Source of the DNA: an uncultured Clostridia bacterium
GTDB taxonomy: Bacteria; Bacillota; Clostridia; Christensenellales; Pumilibacteraceae
Assembly (NCBI GenBank): GCA_947632125.1
Contig: CANRNV010000007.1
Coordinates: 1 to 45,213, forward strand
Direction of reading: 5' to 3'
DNA: 45,213 bases
Below are positions 1 to 8,271 of this stretch, piece by piece. The notes below the pieces were generated by a model. That model was not told the DNA's origin, did no database searches, and saw nothing but the letters and a program-made list of their open reading frames with translations. Each line of letters begins with the position of its first letter. Position 1 is the first letter of the stretch. The position numbers were made by a program, and so were the translations under genes.

Positions 1-1010
1 GAGGTCTTGCCGTGGTCGACGTGACCCATGACCGTGATGACGGGCGGACGCTTTACGAGATCCTCTTCCCTGTCTGCCTCTTCGTGAGCCTCCTCGATTT
101 GAGCCTCGACCGATTTATCGAGTTTGAGTTCGAGTTCGACGCCGAGTTCGTTGGCGACGAGTTCCATAGTCGGGAAGTCGACTACGCTGTTTATGTTTGT
201 CATAATACCGAGAATCATAAGCTGTTTTATGATTTCTTGGGCGGTTTTACCTATTTTTTCGCTCAAAATCTTGACCGTAAGGTTTTCGGTCGTGATGACG
301 GCTTTTTCGATCTTTACGGGAGTGAAAGCGGGAACCGTCTTGGGCTTTTTGTTTTTCAGCTTTCTCGTCCCCATGCGCTCTTCGCCCACGCCGTCCGTAA
401 TAAAGCCTTTGCGAATGAGCGTGCGCTTATTCATGGTCTTTTTGTCGTCGGGCTTACTGTGATCCTTGCGCTTGTTGTCGAAAGATTTTACCCTTTCCTT
501 GACTACGGGCAACTCTATCTTGGCGGGCATTTTTACCCCGCCTTGCGGCTTGGGAGTGCGAACGAAATCCCTCGACTTAACATCAGTTTTTCGAGTTTTA
601 TCGATCGGCGATTTGCGCTGCGAGGACGGCACGATCGGCTTCGGAGGCGGGGGTATGACTACGCCCTTGACATAACTCGGCACCTTTTTGGGCGGTGCTT
701 CGATAGGCTTCGGAGGCGGAGGAGGCGCAACAGGCTCCCTCTTCGTTTCCTTGACGACAGGCGACTGTTCCTTAACCTGCTCTTTGACCTGTTCCTTTTC
801 CTGCGGCTCCTTAACTTGCTCCTTGGCTTTTGTTTTTTCTGCCGTCTTGTAAACAAATAACATCTCGTCAATCTTACGCCTAATGTTTTTAGCATCGACC
901 AAAAGCGCGTTAATATCGCTGTTTTGCGCTAAAAAGGTCTTTAAGCGCTTGATGTTTTCGTATTTTGCGCCCTCTTTTTCATTTTGCGTGTTTTGATTTT
1001 GAGTAGTCAA
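1..1010 (-). CDS. infB: Translation initiation factor IF-2, N-terminal part (gene runs off the window)
   Basis: IF-2 is the GTPase that brings initiator tRNA to the 30S subunit and promotes subunit joining. About 336 codons are visible. A charged, Lys/Glu- and Pro-rich N-terminal region has two proline runs. An IF2_N-like segment with the pattern KILSEKIGKTAQEIIKQL follows, and then the start of the G domain with the P-loop RPPVITVMGHVDHGKT, where the window ends. I place the start at a TTG (1010) directly after the ylxQ stop codon, because a strong GGAGG lies 6 to 7 bases upstream inside the end of ylxQ and no in-frame ATG is near. It is the last visible gene of the rimP-nusA-ylxR-ylxQ-infB operon, so translation is probably coupled to ylxQ. 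The family call is certain. Only the exact start is inferred. Confidence 0.95.
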   Translation of the reverse strand, partial: MTTQNQNTQNEKEGAKYENIKRLKTFLAQNSDINALLVDAKNIRRKIDEMLFVYKTAEKTKAKEQVKEPQEKEQVKEQVKEQSPVVKETKREPVAPPPPPKPIEAPPKKVPSYVKGVVIPPPPKPIVPSSQRKSPIDKTRKTDVKSRDFVRTPKPQGGVKMPAKIELPVVKERVKSFDNKRKDHSKPDDKKTMNKRTLIRKGFITDGVGEERMGTRKLKNKKPKTVPAFTPVKIEKAVITTENLTVKILSEKIGKTAQEIIKQLMILGIMTNINSVVDFPTMELVANELGVELELKLDKSVEAQIEEAHEEADREEDLVKRPPVITVMGHVDHGKT

Positions 1011-1334
1011 TTAAATTTCCTCCGACTTTATAAGTAAATAATCCTTTGAATTTACCGTAAAATTCATTATCGCATCAGCCATTTGCTTGTTGGCTATTCC
1101 GATCACCTTGATATTGTCCTTGTGAAGCGCCGTAAGCAGCGCCTCGGACCTTATGAGCGGCACATTATCCCGCTTGGCAACGGCGAAGATATCTTTTTTT
1201 GTGCCGTCCGATACCGACGGCGAAAATATGATAAGATACCTCTTGCGCTTCGTTTCCTTCAACGTATCCAGCCCGTAAATTACTTTGCCCGCTTTTACCG
1301 CAAAGCCTATTATCGATTCCGCCTTACCGTTCAT
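1011..1334 (-). CDS. ylxQ: L7Ae/L30e/S12e/Gadd45-family K-turn RNA-binding protein YlxQ
   Basis: A 107-residue protein of the bacterial L7Ae family, which binds kink-turn RNA motifs and associates with the ribosome. The N-terminal part carries the family pattern of a small helix followed by GKVIYGLDTLKE and an alternating alpha/beta fold to the end (IIFSPSVSDGTKKDI, VIGIANKQMADAI). The length matches the family. It overlaps the end of ylxR by 11 bases and its stop abuts the infB start, so it sits tightly in the nusA operon at the position expected in Bacillota. The exact cellular role of YlxQ is not settled in the family, and no enzymatic activity is expected. Confidence 0.9.
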   Translation of the reverse strand: MNGKAESIIGFAVKAGKVIYGLDTLKETKRKRYLIIFSPSVSDGTKKDIFAVAKRDNVPLIRSEALLTALHKDNIKVIGIANKQMADAIMNFTVNSKDYLLIKSEEI

Positions 1335-1578
1335 TTGCCCTCTTTACAAGTTCCGAGTATATCTCGGGCGGCACGTCGCACTTGAACGCCTTGTTGAGCA
1401 ATTTGTACTTGCACACCCGATCGATACAAGCGGCGTCGCCGCACACGTAAGCGCCCCTGCCCGCCGCCTTAAAGGTGTCGTCGAAGCGAATTTCTTCGTT
1501 GTTTTTAACGATTCGAATAAGGCTGCGTTTGTCTTTCATCTTCTTGCACGAAACGCACATTCTTTGCGGGCTTTCCAT
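1324..1578 (-). CDS. ylxR: YlxR/RnpM family RNA-binding protein
   Basis: A small basic protein of about 84 residues. Starting at the ATG at 1578 it begins MESPQRMCVSCKKMKDK and carries the YlxR signature GRGAYVCGD, with Cys residues in both segments. In Bacillus subtilis this family (RnpM) has been described as an RNase P modulator, and older work calls it a nucleic-acid-binding protein of the nusA operon. A longer reading frame extends upstream to 1671, but that extension lies inside nusA. The start at 1578, two bases past the nusA stop, is chosen because it begins at the conserved domain and has a purine-rich stretch upstream. Neighbours nusA and ylxQ are as in other Bacillota. Confidence 0.9.
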   Translation of the reverse strand: MESPQRMCVSCKKMKDKRSLIRIVKNNEEIRFDDTFKAAGRGAYVCGDAACIDRVCKYKLLNKAFKCDVPPEIYSELVKRANER

Positions 1579-1579
1579 C

Positions 1580-2722
1580 TCAGTCGAGCTCCCCGAGATC
1601 CTCCGCTGCGGTTTCGTCGGACAATTCGTCCCCGAGCGTTTCATCACCGATATTTTCCTCGGATTGAGCATCCGTAAGCTTGGACTTCATGTAATTGCTG
1701 TACGACTTTACGTCGATCTTCCAGCCCGTGAGCCTTGCCGCCAAACGAGCGTTTTGTCCGTCCTTGCCGATCGCAAGGCTGAGCATATTGTCCTCGACCA
1801 CCACTTTCGCCGAGTGTTCGTCGTCGTTTACCTCGACCAAAGCGACCTTTGCGGGGCTGAGCGAACGGGCGATAAATTCGAGCGTGTCGCTGTCCCACGG
1901 AATGATATCGATCTTCTCGCCGCCGAGTTCCGACACGATGGCGTTGACCCTCATTCCCCTGTTGCCTACGCAGGCGCCCACGGGATCGATGTTGCCGTCC
2001 TCGCAGTAAACCGCCATCTTGGTCCTGTAACCGGCTTCTCGAACGATACCCTTTATCGTCACAAGTCCCGCAGCGATCTCGGGTACTTCGAGCTCGAAAA
2101 GACACTTTACAAAGCCTGCCGCCGTCCTGCTGACGGTGATTTGCGGTCCTCGCGTGCCCGCCTTTATCTTCTTGACATAGACCTTTATCCTGTCCCCAAC
2201 GTTGAAGCGGTCGGACGGAACTTGGTCCTGAGGCATAAGGAGCGCTTCGAGTTTGTTTATCTCGACATAGACGTTTTTGCCGTCGATACGCCTTACCACG
2301 CAAGTGGTGAGTTCGCCCTCCTTTTGAGAAAGTTCGCTGTATGCTATCTCGCTTTCGACTTCCCGAAGCTTTTGCATAATTACCTGCTTTGCGGTTTGAG
2401 CGGCTATGCGGCCGAAATCCTTTGCCGAAACTTTCTCCGCCACTTTGTCGCCGAGCTTATACTTTTTGTCTATATAGCGGGCGTCCTCGAGGCTGATTTG
2501 CGTATCGGGGTCGGTAACGACCTCGACTACCTCTTGGTACGCTATTATGTCGATCGTGTATTTGTCGGGATCGAGTTTGACCTCGACCGCCTTAGCCGAG
2601 CCCGTATGCTTTTTGTATGCTATGACGAGTGCGGATTCGAGCGCCTCGATAAAAACTTCCTTTTTTATGCGCTTATCCTTTTCGAGCTCATCGAGCGCAA
2701 GAAAAAAATCTTGGCTTTTCAT
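1580..2722 (-). CDS. nusA: Transcription termination/antitermination factor NusA
   Basis: NusA binds RNA polymerase and nascent RNA and modulates pausing, termination and antitermination. The 380-residue protein has the expected order: the N-terminal RNAP-binding domain (MKSQDFFLALDELEKDKRI..., about residues 1-125), an S1 domain (about 135-200, starting GELTTCVVRRIDGKNVYVEI), KH1 (GNRG loop in VGACVGNRGMRVNAIV) and KH2 (GKDG loop in LAIGKDGQNARLAARLTGW). It ends with an acidic tail rich in Glu and Asp. The length is typical for Bacillota, which lack the C-terminal acidic repeats of E. coli NusA. The start has GGAGGAACC just upstream. It is the second gene of the operon led by rimP and is followed closely by ylxR. 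Confidence 0.97.
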   Translation of the reverse strand: MKSQDFFLALDELEKDKRIKKEVFIEALESALVIAYKKHTGSAKAVEVKLDPDKYTIDIIAYQEVVEVVTDPDTQISLEDARYIDKKYKLGDKVAEKVSAKDFGRIAAQTAKQVIMQKLREVESEIAYSELSQKEGELTTCVVRRIDGKNVYVEINKLEALLMPQDQVPSDRFNVGDRIKVYVKKIKAGTRGPQITVSRTAAGFVKCLFELEVPEIAAGLVTIKGIVREAGYRTKMAVYCEDGNIDPVGACVGNRGMRVNAIVSELGGEKIDIIPWDSDTLEFIARSLSPAKVALVEVNDDEHSAKVVVEDNMLSLAIGKDGQNARLAARLTGWKIDVKSYSNYMKSKLTDAQSEENIGDETLGDELSDETAAEDLGELD

Positions 2723-2738
2723 TAATGGTTCCTCCTCT

Positions 2739-3197
2739 TTATTCGAATTTGACGAGCGGTCTGACGTAAGCCGCCTTTGAACACTCTATGGTAATTTCCT
2801 TGCCTTTATCCACTATCGTAAAGACATTATCTCGCTTTTCCTTTAATATGCCCTCGTAAAGCTTTTTGCCCATCATAGGTGCATACAACTTGACTTCGAC
2901 TTCCGTCCCGTAGTTGCGTTCGAAATCGCGCTGCGTCTTAAACGGTCTGTCGAGCCCCGGCGACGAAACGTTAAACGAGTACGGCGCTCCGGATGTCGGG
3001 TCGAGTTCGTCCATTATCGGGTCGAGCGCACGGCTTACCGTTTCGCAGTCGTCGAGCGAAACTCCCCCATCCTTATAAATAAAGACCGTAAGAGTGTTTT
3101 GCCCGTATTGCTTGCCGTACTCTACGTCCACAAGTTCATAACCGAGGCTGTCGAGAACGGGTTTCACCGCATCTTTGGTGACATTGACAACGTTCAT
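2739..3197 (-). CDS. rimP: Ribosome maturation factor RimP
   Basis: RimP assists assembly of the 30S subunit. I choose the ATG at 3197 (152 residues, MNVVNVTKDAVKPVLDSLGY) because it has a GGAGAG Shine-Dalgarno sequence 4 bases upstream. An in-frame extension to 3230 would run through the leader hairpin. Family features visible are GYELVDVEY near the N-terminus, LTVFIYKDGGVSLDDC, the NVSSPGLDRPFKTQRDFERN motif and the C-terminal Sm-like barrel (VKLYAPMMGKKLYEGILKE...). It is the first gene of the rimP-nusA-ylxR-ylxQ-infB transcript, with its own promoter and a structured leader upstream. The polC-like gene lies upstream, as polC does in B. subtilis. Confidence 0.95.
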   Translation of the reverse strand: MNVVNVTKDAVKPVLDSLGYELVDVEYGKQYGQNTLTVFIYKDGGVSLDDCETVSRALDPIMDELDPTSGAPYSFNVSSPGLDRPFKTQRDFERNYGTEVEVKLYAPMMGKKLYEGILKEKRDNVFTIVDKGKEITIECSKAAYVRPLVKFE

Positions 3198-3292
3198 ATT
3201 CTCTCCATAATGATTGAGAGCAAGCCGCAAGGCTCACTCTCATCATCGAATGATATCATATTTATTATATCACAAAAAAACGCTTTATGCAA
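3198..3292 (-). promoter_or_regulatory. rimP operon promoter and rimP-leader hairpin
   Basis: Reading the minus strand, a -35 TTGCAT (3287-3292), a 17-base spacer and a -10 TATAAT (3264-3269) form a strong sigma-70/SigA promoter. The short leader then folds into a long GC-rich hairpin (arms near 3232-3243 and 3216-3227, with a TTGC loop) just before the rimP Shine-Dalgarno sequence. Position and shape match the described rimP-leader RNA motif of Bacillota. The promoter is directly visible. Membership in that motif is inferred from shape, not from a covariance-model search. Confidence 0.75.
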
Positions 3293-3349
3293 CTGTTTTG
3301 AGGCACAATTTTTAATTTTACCTGCATTTTACCGTAAAAATACCGATTT

Positions 3350-4894
3350 TCAGGTCATATTTGCAGCTAACTTTATAAAGATCTTGGCTGTCGTCACCGT
3401 ATCCGAGATCGCCCTATGTGCTTCTTCGTTTACCACTCCGAACTGTTTGGATAAAAAATCGAGGTTATATTTGCCGAGTTCGGGATAGAACTGCTTGGCA
3501 AGCAACATAATGTCGAGTTGCTCGTTCTCGAAATATATTTTCATCGGCTCCGCCTTTTCTCTGAGAAAGGGCCAATCGAATTGAATACTGTTTTGCCCCA
3601 CCATTATCGCACCATCGCAGAATTTGTAAAAGTCGGGCATTACCTCGGCTATGGTCGGAGCGCCCTTTACGGCGGCGTCGGTTATTCCCGTGAGGGCGGT
3701 CGTCTTTTGCGGAATGAGGCACTCGGGGTTAATAAGGGAGGAGAACGTTTCGGTCATTACCCCGTCCTTAATTCGTACCGCGCCTATCTCGATGATACGG
3801 TCTTTCGACCTGTCAAGCCCCGTCGTTTCGAGGTCGTAAACGACAAATTCCTTGCCGATCAAAAACTCCGGAACGGGCTCCTTTACCTTGAAAACGTTGT
3901 CCTGTTCGTACTCGACGTACGGCTCCGGCTTGACCGTTTTGTACTCGGAGGGCACGACCATTCTCGCCCTGTTGATAACGAAATTCTCGGGCAAGGTGCA
4001 AAGGGATATATAGCGGATTTTGTAAACAAGCGATTTAACGCCCCTAAAAGTGTTGTTTTCCACCGTGCCGAACGCCACTATCGCCTTGCCGCTACCAAGC
4101 AGCCTGATCTTGTCGAGCGACTTCTTGGTCGGGAAGTAGATACATTCGACCGAGCCCGTAAAGTCCTCGAGGCGGAATTTGAAGAAGTACTTTTGCTCCG
4201 TTTCCCCCTCTTTCATGTTGCGCTTATATTCGACAAAATCTTTTACCACGCCCGTAAAAACCTGTCCGTCGCCCAAGCGGATATCCGCTATGTATCCGGG
4301 CGGCTCGTAAATGGGATCGCCTATAAACGCCTCAACGTTGGACACCTTGATGTGCCTGCCCCCCTCGAAATCATAAACGTATTTATTAGCCTCGTCCTCA
4401 ACAACTATCTCTTCGTTTTCGAGCGGCACGCCCACTATCTCGACTTCGATCTTCTCGCAAAAATTGTTGTGAACAAAGGCTTTTATCTCGGACATAATGT
4501 TGCCGCCGGTGATGTAATCGGCGACGGTCGACGGCACTTTGATAAGCGCCTTGATAAGATCGCCCTCGTATTCGAAGTCGAAACTCTCGCTTTTTACGTT
4601 GTGATGTATAAGAGGAAATTTCTTCAAAAAGCCGAGCAAGGTATACGAAAAATACGCCTCCTCGAAGTAGCTTTTCTTGATCTTTATCCTCACCTTAAAC
4701 GACGTTTTGAGTATCTCGGTTGCCGCCTTGGAAAGCGCGTTTGCCTCGTCAAGAAGCGCTTTTTCCTCATTTTCGGGGCATAATAAAACAATCTCTATCT
4801 GATTATGTCTGACATAAACAGTGGCTTCGACAATTCTAACATTATCCAAACTTAGATTTGTACGCTCTTTGAGTTTGTTAATCAGTTCGTTCAA
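3350..4894 (-). CDS. PolC-like protein: N-terminal and OB domains plus 3'-5' exonuclease, no polymerase
   Basis: A 514-residue protein in the usual polC position between ispG and rimP. It contains a PolC-type N-terminal region (residues 1 to about 190), an OB fold (about 195-305, GYIADIRLGDGQVFTG..., with FKFRLEDFTGSVECIYFP), a short linker and a DEDDh exonuclease (about 345-514). The exonuclease residues are present: D354 and E356 in VVYDLETTGLD, D440 in QNSIQFDWPFL, H493 and D498 in HRAISDTVTT. It then stops. PolC of Bacillota is about 1,400 residues and goes on to PHP, polymerase and finger domains. Both PHP halves, including the part normally before the exonuclease, are absent here. It overlaps the start of ispG's 3' end by 17 bases, so it is co-transcribed. 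It is probably a stand-alone exonuclease or proofreading subunit. Its partner is unknown. Confidence 0.85.
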   Translation of the reverse strand: MNELINKLKERTNLSLDNVRIVEATVYVRHNQIEIVLLCPENEEKALLDEANALSKAATEILKTSFKVRIKIKKSYFEEAYFSYTLLGFLKKFPLIHHNVKSESFDFEYEGDLIKALIKVPSTVADYITGGNIMSEIKAFVHNNFCEKIEVEIVGVPLENEEIVVEDEANKYVYDFEGGRHIKVSNVEAFIGDPIYEPPGYIADIRLGDGQVFTGVVKDFVEYKRNMKEGETEQKYFFKFRLEDFTGSVECIYFPTKKSLDKIRLLGSGKAIVAFGTVENNTFRGVKSLVYKIRYISLCTLPENFVINRARMVVPSEYKTVKPEPYVEYEQDNVFKVKEPVPEFLIGKEFVVYDLETTGLDRSKDRIIEIGAVRIKDGVMTETFSSLINPECLIPQKTTALTGITDAAVKGAPTIAEVMPDFYKFCDGAIMVGQNSIQFDWPFLREKAEPMKIYFENEQLDIMLLAKQFYPELGKYNLDFLSKQFGVVNEEAHRAISDTVTTAKIFIKLAANMT

Positions 4895-5939
4895 TCTTCT
4901 TCTCCAACGAAAGTGAGGATATAAGCTTACTCAATTCGGGCAAAATTTCGTCCTTAGTTACGGTCTTTATTATTTTGCCCCGACTGAACAAAACGGCTTT
5001 GCCTTTTCCGCCGCCCGCCACTCCGCAATCGGCGTTTTTCGCCTCGCCCGGACCGTTTACCACGCAACCCATGACCGCCACTTTAAGCGGCACGTTTATA
5101 TCCGAAACGAGTTCTTTGACCTGCCTGACCACCTCAAACAAGTCGTAGCCGCACCGCGAACACGTCGGACAGGAAATGACCTCGCAATAGTTTTTGTCAA
5201 GCCCCACCGCACGTAAAATGCTGCGAGCAGCCGAAACCTCGTCTACCGGATCGCTCGAAAGCGAAACTCTTATCGTATCGCCTATTCCGTCAAGCAGAAG
5301 CGAGCCTATGCCTATCGCCGACTTAACGGTGCCGTCGCTTATATCTCCGCTTTCGGTCACTCCGAGGTGGAGCGGATAGTCGCATTCTTTGCTTATAATC
5401 CTGTTGGCATCGACCATAATGCGAACATCGCTCGATTTTGCCGAAATGACTATGTCGTAAAAGCCGAACTTATTGAGCATGGCGACGTTTTTAAGTGCGC
5501 TTTCGGCAAGAGCTTTTGCTCCGTTTTCATTTAGCCCGTTTTCCAACGAGCCGCCGTTGACGCCTATCCTTATCGGCGTGGAATTGGCTTTGCAAGCGGA
5601 CACGAGCTCCCTCACTCCCTTTTCGCTCCCGATATTGCCGGGGTTTATGCGCACCTTGCCAAAACCGATGTCACTGCACATCACGGCAAGCTTGTAATCG
5701 AACTGAATATCGGCGACAAGCGGAACTTTTGAAAAAGCGATATACTTTTTGCACGCTTCGACCTCCTCGTTTGAGCAGACAGCCAAGCGGATTATGTCGC
5801 AGCCCGCCTTTATAAGACGGTCGATTTGCTTGGTCGTGGCGTCAACATTCGATGTGGGCGTGTTGGTCATGGACTGAATGGTTATTCTGCTCCCGCCGCC
5901 TATAATCGAATTTCCGACTTTTATCGCTCGCTTTGTCAT
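4878..5939 (-). CDS. ispG: (E)-4-hydroxy-3-methylbut-2-enyl-diphosphate synthase IspG (GcpE)
   Basis: A [4Fe-4S] enzyme of the non-mevalonate (MEP) isoprenoid pathway that converts MEcPP to HMBPP. The 353-residue length is normal for the family. The TIM-barrel part starts IKVGNSIIGGGSRITIQSMTNT, with VADIQFDYKLA and RINPGNIGS. The C-terminal cluster-binding part has the Cys pattern SCPTCSRCGYDLF followed by VMGCVVNGPGEAKNADCG. It overlaps the rseP stop by four bases and is overlapped by the PolC-like gene, so it belongs to the frr-to-polC transcript. Together with dxr in the same operon it covers two steps of the MEP pathway, which feeds undecaprenyl phosphate through uppS. Confidence 0.97.
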   Translation of the reverse strand: MTKRAIKVGNSIIGGGSRITIQSMTNTPTSNVDATTKQIDRLIKAGCDIIRLAVCSNEEVEACKKYIAFSKVPLVADIQFDYKLAVMCSDIGFGKVRINPGNIGSEKGVRELVSACKANSTPIRIGVNGGSLENGLNENGAKALAESALKNVAMLNKFGFYDIVISAKSSDVRIMVDANRIISKECDYPLHLGVTESGDISDGTVKSAIGIGSLLLDGIGDTIRVSLSSDPVDEVSAARSILRAVGLDKNYCEVISCPTCSRCGYDLFEVVRQVKELVSDINVPLKVAVMGCVVNGPGEAKNADCGVAGGGKGKAVLFSRGKIIKTVTKDEILPELSKLISSLSLEKKIERTD

Positions 5940-7144
5940 GTCGTCAGCCTCAAAATAAAGTTGACGATATCAAGGAGCACCACAAGTCCGAGCAAAACTA
6001 TAAGCCCGACAAAGTGTATGGTATTCTCAACTTTGGGATTTATCCTCTTGCCCCTTATCCACTCGATTATCGTAAATACGACCTTTGAGCCGTCGAGGGC
6101 GGGAATGGGAAAGAGATTGAATATTCCGAGGTTGGCGGCGATAAGCGGCATCAAAAGCAACAAGTAGTTGGCATTTTGCATACCGTAGTCCGCCATTTGA
6201 GTTACCGTTCCCACGGGACCCGAAACTTGATTTAGCGGAACTTTGCCCGTAATCAAATTCCAAAAGGTGCCGAGAATGAGCCAAGACAGCTTTGCGGTAT
6301 ACGGAACGCAATACTTAAAAGCCTCGCCTATCGACGCCCTGTTGTAGTGGAGCGAAACGCCAAGTCCTACGCAATCATTATTCTCGTTATCGAGATAGTG
6401 GCGTATCTTGGTGGTTATATCTATCTTTTCGCCGTTTCGGATCACGGTGAGTACCACCTCTTGCCCGAGTTCCTTATTCGCCAGAAGTTCGGAAAAGTTG
6501 TGATAGAAGTCGACTTTTTGTCCGTCGACGGCATATACCTTGTCGCCGGGCTCAATGTCGTTAATGTCGTAACTTGTCACACTTGTCGCCGTAGGCGCAT
6601 CGGGCAAAACTCCGTCAAGTGTCGGAGTGCCGGCACCCGCCGCCGCTATGAAGATAAACGAAAATATCACAGCCGAGAGTATGTTAAACACTCCGCCCGC
6701 CATAAGCACAATGATCCGCTTCCACGGGGGTTGGTCGTTGAATTTTTTCAAATTTGACGATTTATCGGTCGGTTCATCGGTAGCCGCGTTTCCCTCTTCG
6801 GATTTAATAGCGGTCGATTGGGCTTTTGTTTCGCCATTATCGCTTTGTTCCCCCGACGACGCCTCGATCTCTTGAGACTGTTCCTTTTTCAGCTTTTCGG
6901 GAGCGAGGACTTTTTCCTCGTCCGATTCGCCGGCAAAGGCGCAATATCCGCCGAGCGGCAAAAGACGTATCGAAAAGAGTTCCCCGTTCTTCTTCTTTTT
7001 TTGAAAGAGTTTGGGACCGAAGCCTATCGAAAATTCATCTATTTTGAAGCCGAGGAGCTTGCCTGCGATATAGTGCCCAAATTCGTGTATGGTGATCATG
7101 AGCAACAATATAAGTATGGCTACTATAAGATAGAGAACGTAAAT
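5936..7144 (-). CDS. rseP: RseP/RasP-type site-2 zinc metalloprotease
   Basis: An intramembrane zinc protease that cleaves anti-sigma factors and signal-peptide remnants. The N-terminal helix carries the HEFGH zinc motif. Next come SIRLLPLGGYCAFAGE, a hydrophilic insert of about 60 residues rich in Glu, Ser and Lys, a second membrane segment (MAGGVFNILSAVIFSFIF), a PDZ domain (about 190-280) and the NLFPIPALDGSKVVF motif with C-terminal helices. The first canonical in-frame starts (TTG 7108, ATG 7099) would cut the first helix in half. I therefore extend to an ATT at 7144, which gives a normal RseP N-terminus (IYVLYLIVAIL...) with AAGGAGG 9 bases upstream, although ATT is a rare start. It overlaps ispG by 4 bases and follows dxr. 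Confidence 0.9.
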   Translation of the reverse strand: MYVLYLIVAILILLLMITIHEFGHYIAGKLLGFKIDEFSIGFGPKLFQKKKKNGELFSIRLLPLGGYCAFAGESDEEKVLAPEKLKKEQSQEIEASSGEQSDNGETKAQSTAIKSEEGNAATDEPTDKSSNLKKFNDQPPWKRIIVLMAGGVFNILSAVIFSFIFIAAAGAGTPTLDGVLPDAPTATSVTSYDINDIEPGDKVYAVDGQKVDFYHNFSELLANKELGQEVVLTVIRNGEKIDITTKIRHYLDNENNDCVGLGVSLHYNRASIGEAFKYCVPYTAKLSWLILGTFWNLITGKVPLNQVSGPVGTVTQMADYGMQNANYLLLLMPLIAANLGIFNLFPIPALDGSKVVFTIIEWIRGKRINPKVENTIHFVGLIVLLGLVVLLDIVNFILRLTT

Positions 7145-7158
7145 GGTCGTATTCCTCC

Positions 7159-8271
7159 TTATTTATTATTGATTACTTTATTTTTTATCTCATCATGTAT
7201 GGCGATTATGTCATTTAGCGACGGGTCTTTTACTATTTCCGCTCTTTCGAGTTCGTCACGCACCAACTCCGCTATGTCGGTAAAAGCGATCTTTCCGTCC
7301 AAGAAGAGTTTTACCGCACCTTCGTCGGCTGCATCGAGCGTCGCGCCCGCGCTTCCGCCCTTTTCCAAGCAACGATATGCGAGCGTCGGAGCAAAAAACA
7401 CGTCCTCACGCTTATCCAAAAACGTAAGCGGCTTGTCAAACGCAAAGTCGGGCGACGCCCCGATCACTCGGTTCGGATAGCCGAGCGCAACGGAGATAGG
7501 CAACTTCATGTCGGGAAGCGAGAGCAAAGCCGAGAGCGTCCCGTCCTTGAACATGACAAACGAATGAATTATGCTCTCGGGGTGGATAACATAGTCGATG
7601 TCTGTCGTGCCAAAAAGCCACCTCGCTTCGAGAATTTCGAGCGCTTTGTTCATCATGGTGGCGCTATCTACCGAGATCTTCTTGCCCATCTTCCAATTTG
7701 GGTGCCTTATCGCCTCGTCGGGCGTTATCGACGCAAGCCGAGCCCGCTCGTAACGATAATACCTGCCGCCGCTCGCCGTCAAAACAATTTTCTTGACATC
7801 GCTTCGCTTCCCCATTCTCAAACACTGCCAAACGGCGGAGTGTTCGCTGTCTACGGGGATTATTTGCCCCTCTTTGGCTTTTTTCATCAGTATTTCGCCC
7901 GCCGAAACGAGGCACTCCTTGTTGGCAAGCGCGATTTGCTTGCCCCGCTCGATATAGCGGTCGAGCGCTTTGAGCCCGTCAAATCCGACTATGCAAAAGA
8001 GTATTTCATCGGCGTCAAGGCAAAGGTCGTACGCCTCGTCGCCCACCGCCACCTTAAATTCTTTCAGCTTGCCGAGCGCTTCGCTCGTGACGGCTCTTTC
8101 GTCGATTATGCCTATGCTCGTAGGTCTATGCCGCTTTGCCTGCTCAATTAGCAGTTCGATGTTGGAGTGAGTGACGAGCGTTTCCGCTTTAAGGTCGCCG
8201 CTGCCCTCTATTATCTCCAAGGCTTGACGACCTATCGAGCCGGTACTGCCTAAAATCGCTATCTTCTTCAT
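7159..8271 (-). CDS. dxr: 1-deoxy-D-xylulose-5-phosphate reductoisomerase
   Basis: The NADPH-dependent enzyme that makes 2-C-methyl-D-erythritol 4-phosphate in the MEP pathway. The 370 residues begin with the Rossmann motif ILGSTGSIGRQALEII. The metal and substrate region reads PVDSEHSAVWQCLRMG, followed by LTASGGRYYRY, HPNWKMGKKISVDSATMMNK and VIHPESIIHSFV. Length and motifs are complete, so the enzyme should be active. It overlaps cdsA by four bases (ATGA arrangement), and rseP follows after a short gap whose Shine-Dalgarno sequence overlaps the dxr stop. The order cdsA-dxr-rseP is standard in Bacillota. Confidence 0.97.
   Translation of the reverse strand: MKKIAILGSTGSIGRQALEIIEGSGDLKAETLVTHSNIELLIEQAKRHRPTSIGIIDERAVTSEALGKLKEFKVAVGDEAYDLCLDADEILFCIVGFDGLKALDRYIERGKQIALANKECLVSAGEILMKKAKEGQIIPVDSEHSAVWQCLRMGKRSDVKKIVLTASGGRYYRYERARLASITPDEAIRHPNWKMGKKISVDSATMMNKALEILEARWLFGTTDIDYVIHPESIIHSFVMFKDGTLSALLSLPDMKLPISVALGYPNRVIGASPDFAFDKPLTFLDKREDVFFAPTLAYRCLEKGGSAGATLDAADEGAVKLFLDGKIAFTDIAELVRDELERAEIVKDPSLNDIIAIHDEIKNKVINNK

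Noticed and set aside
12..860. A 282-codon plus-strand frame opposite infB
   Set aside because: It mirrors the charged and proline-rich infB N-terminus and gives Phe/Arg/Leu-rich low-complexity protein.
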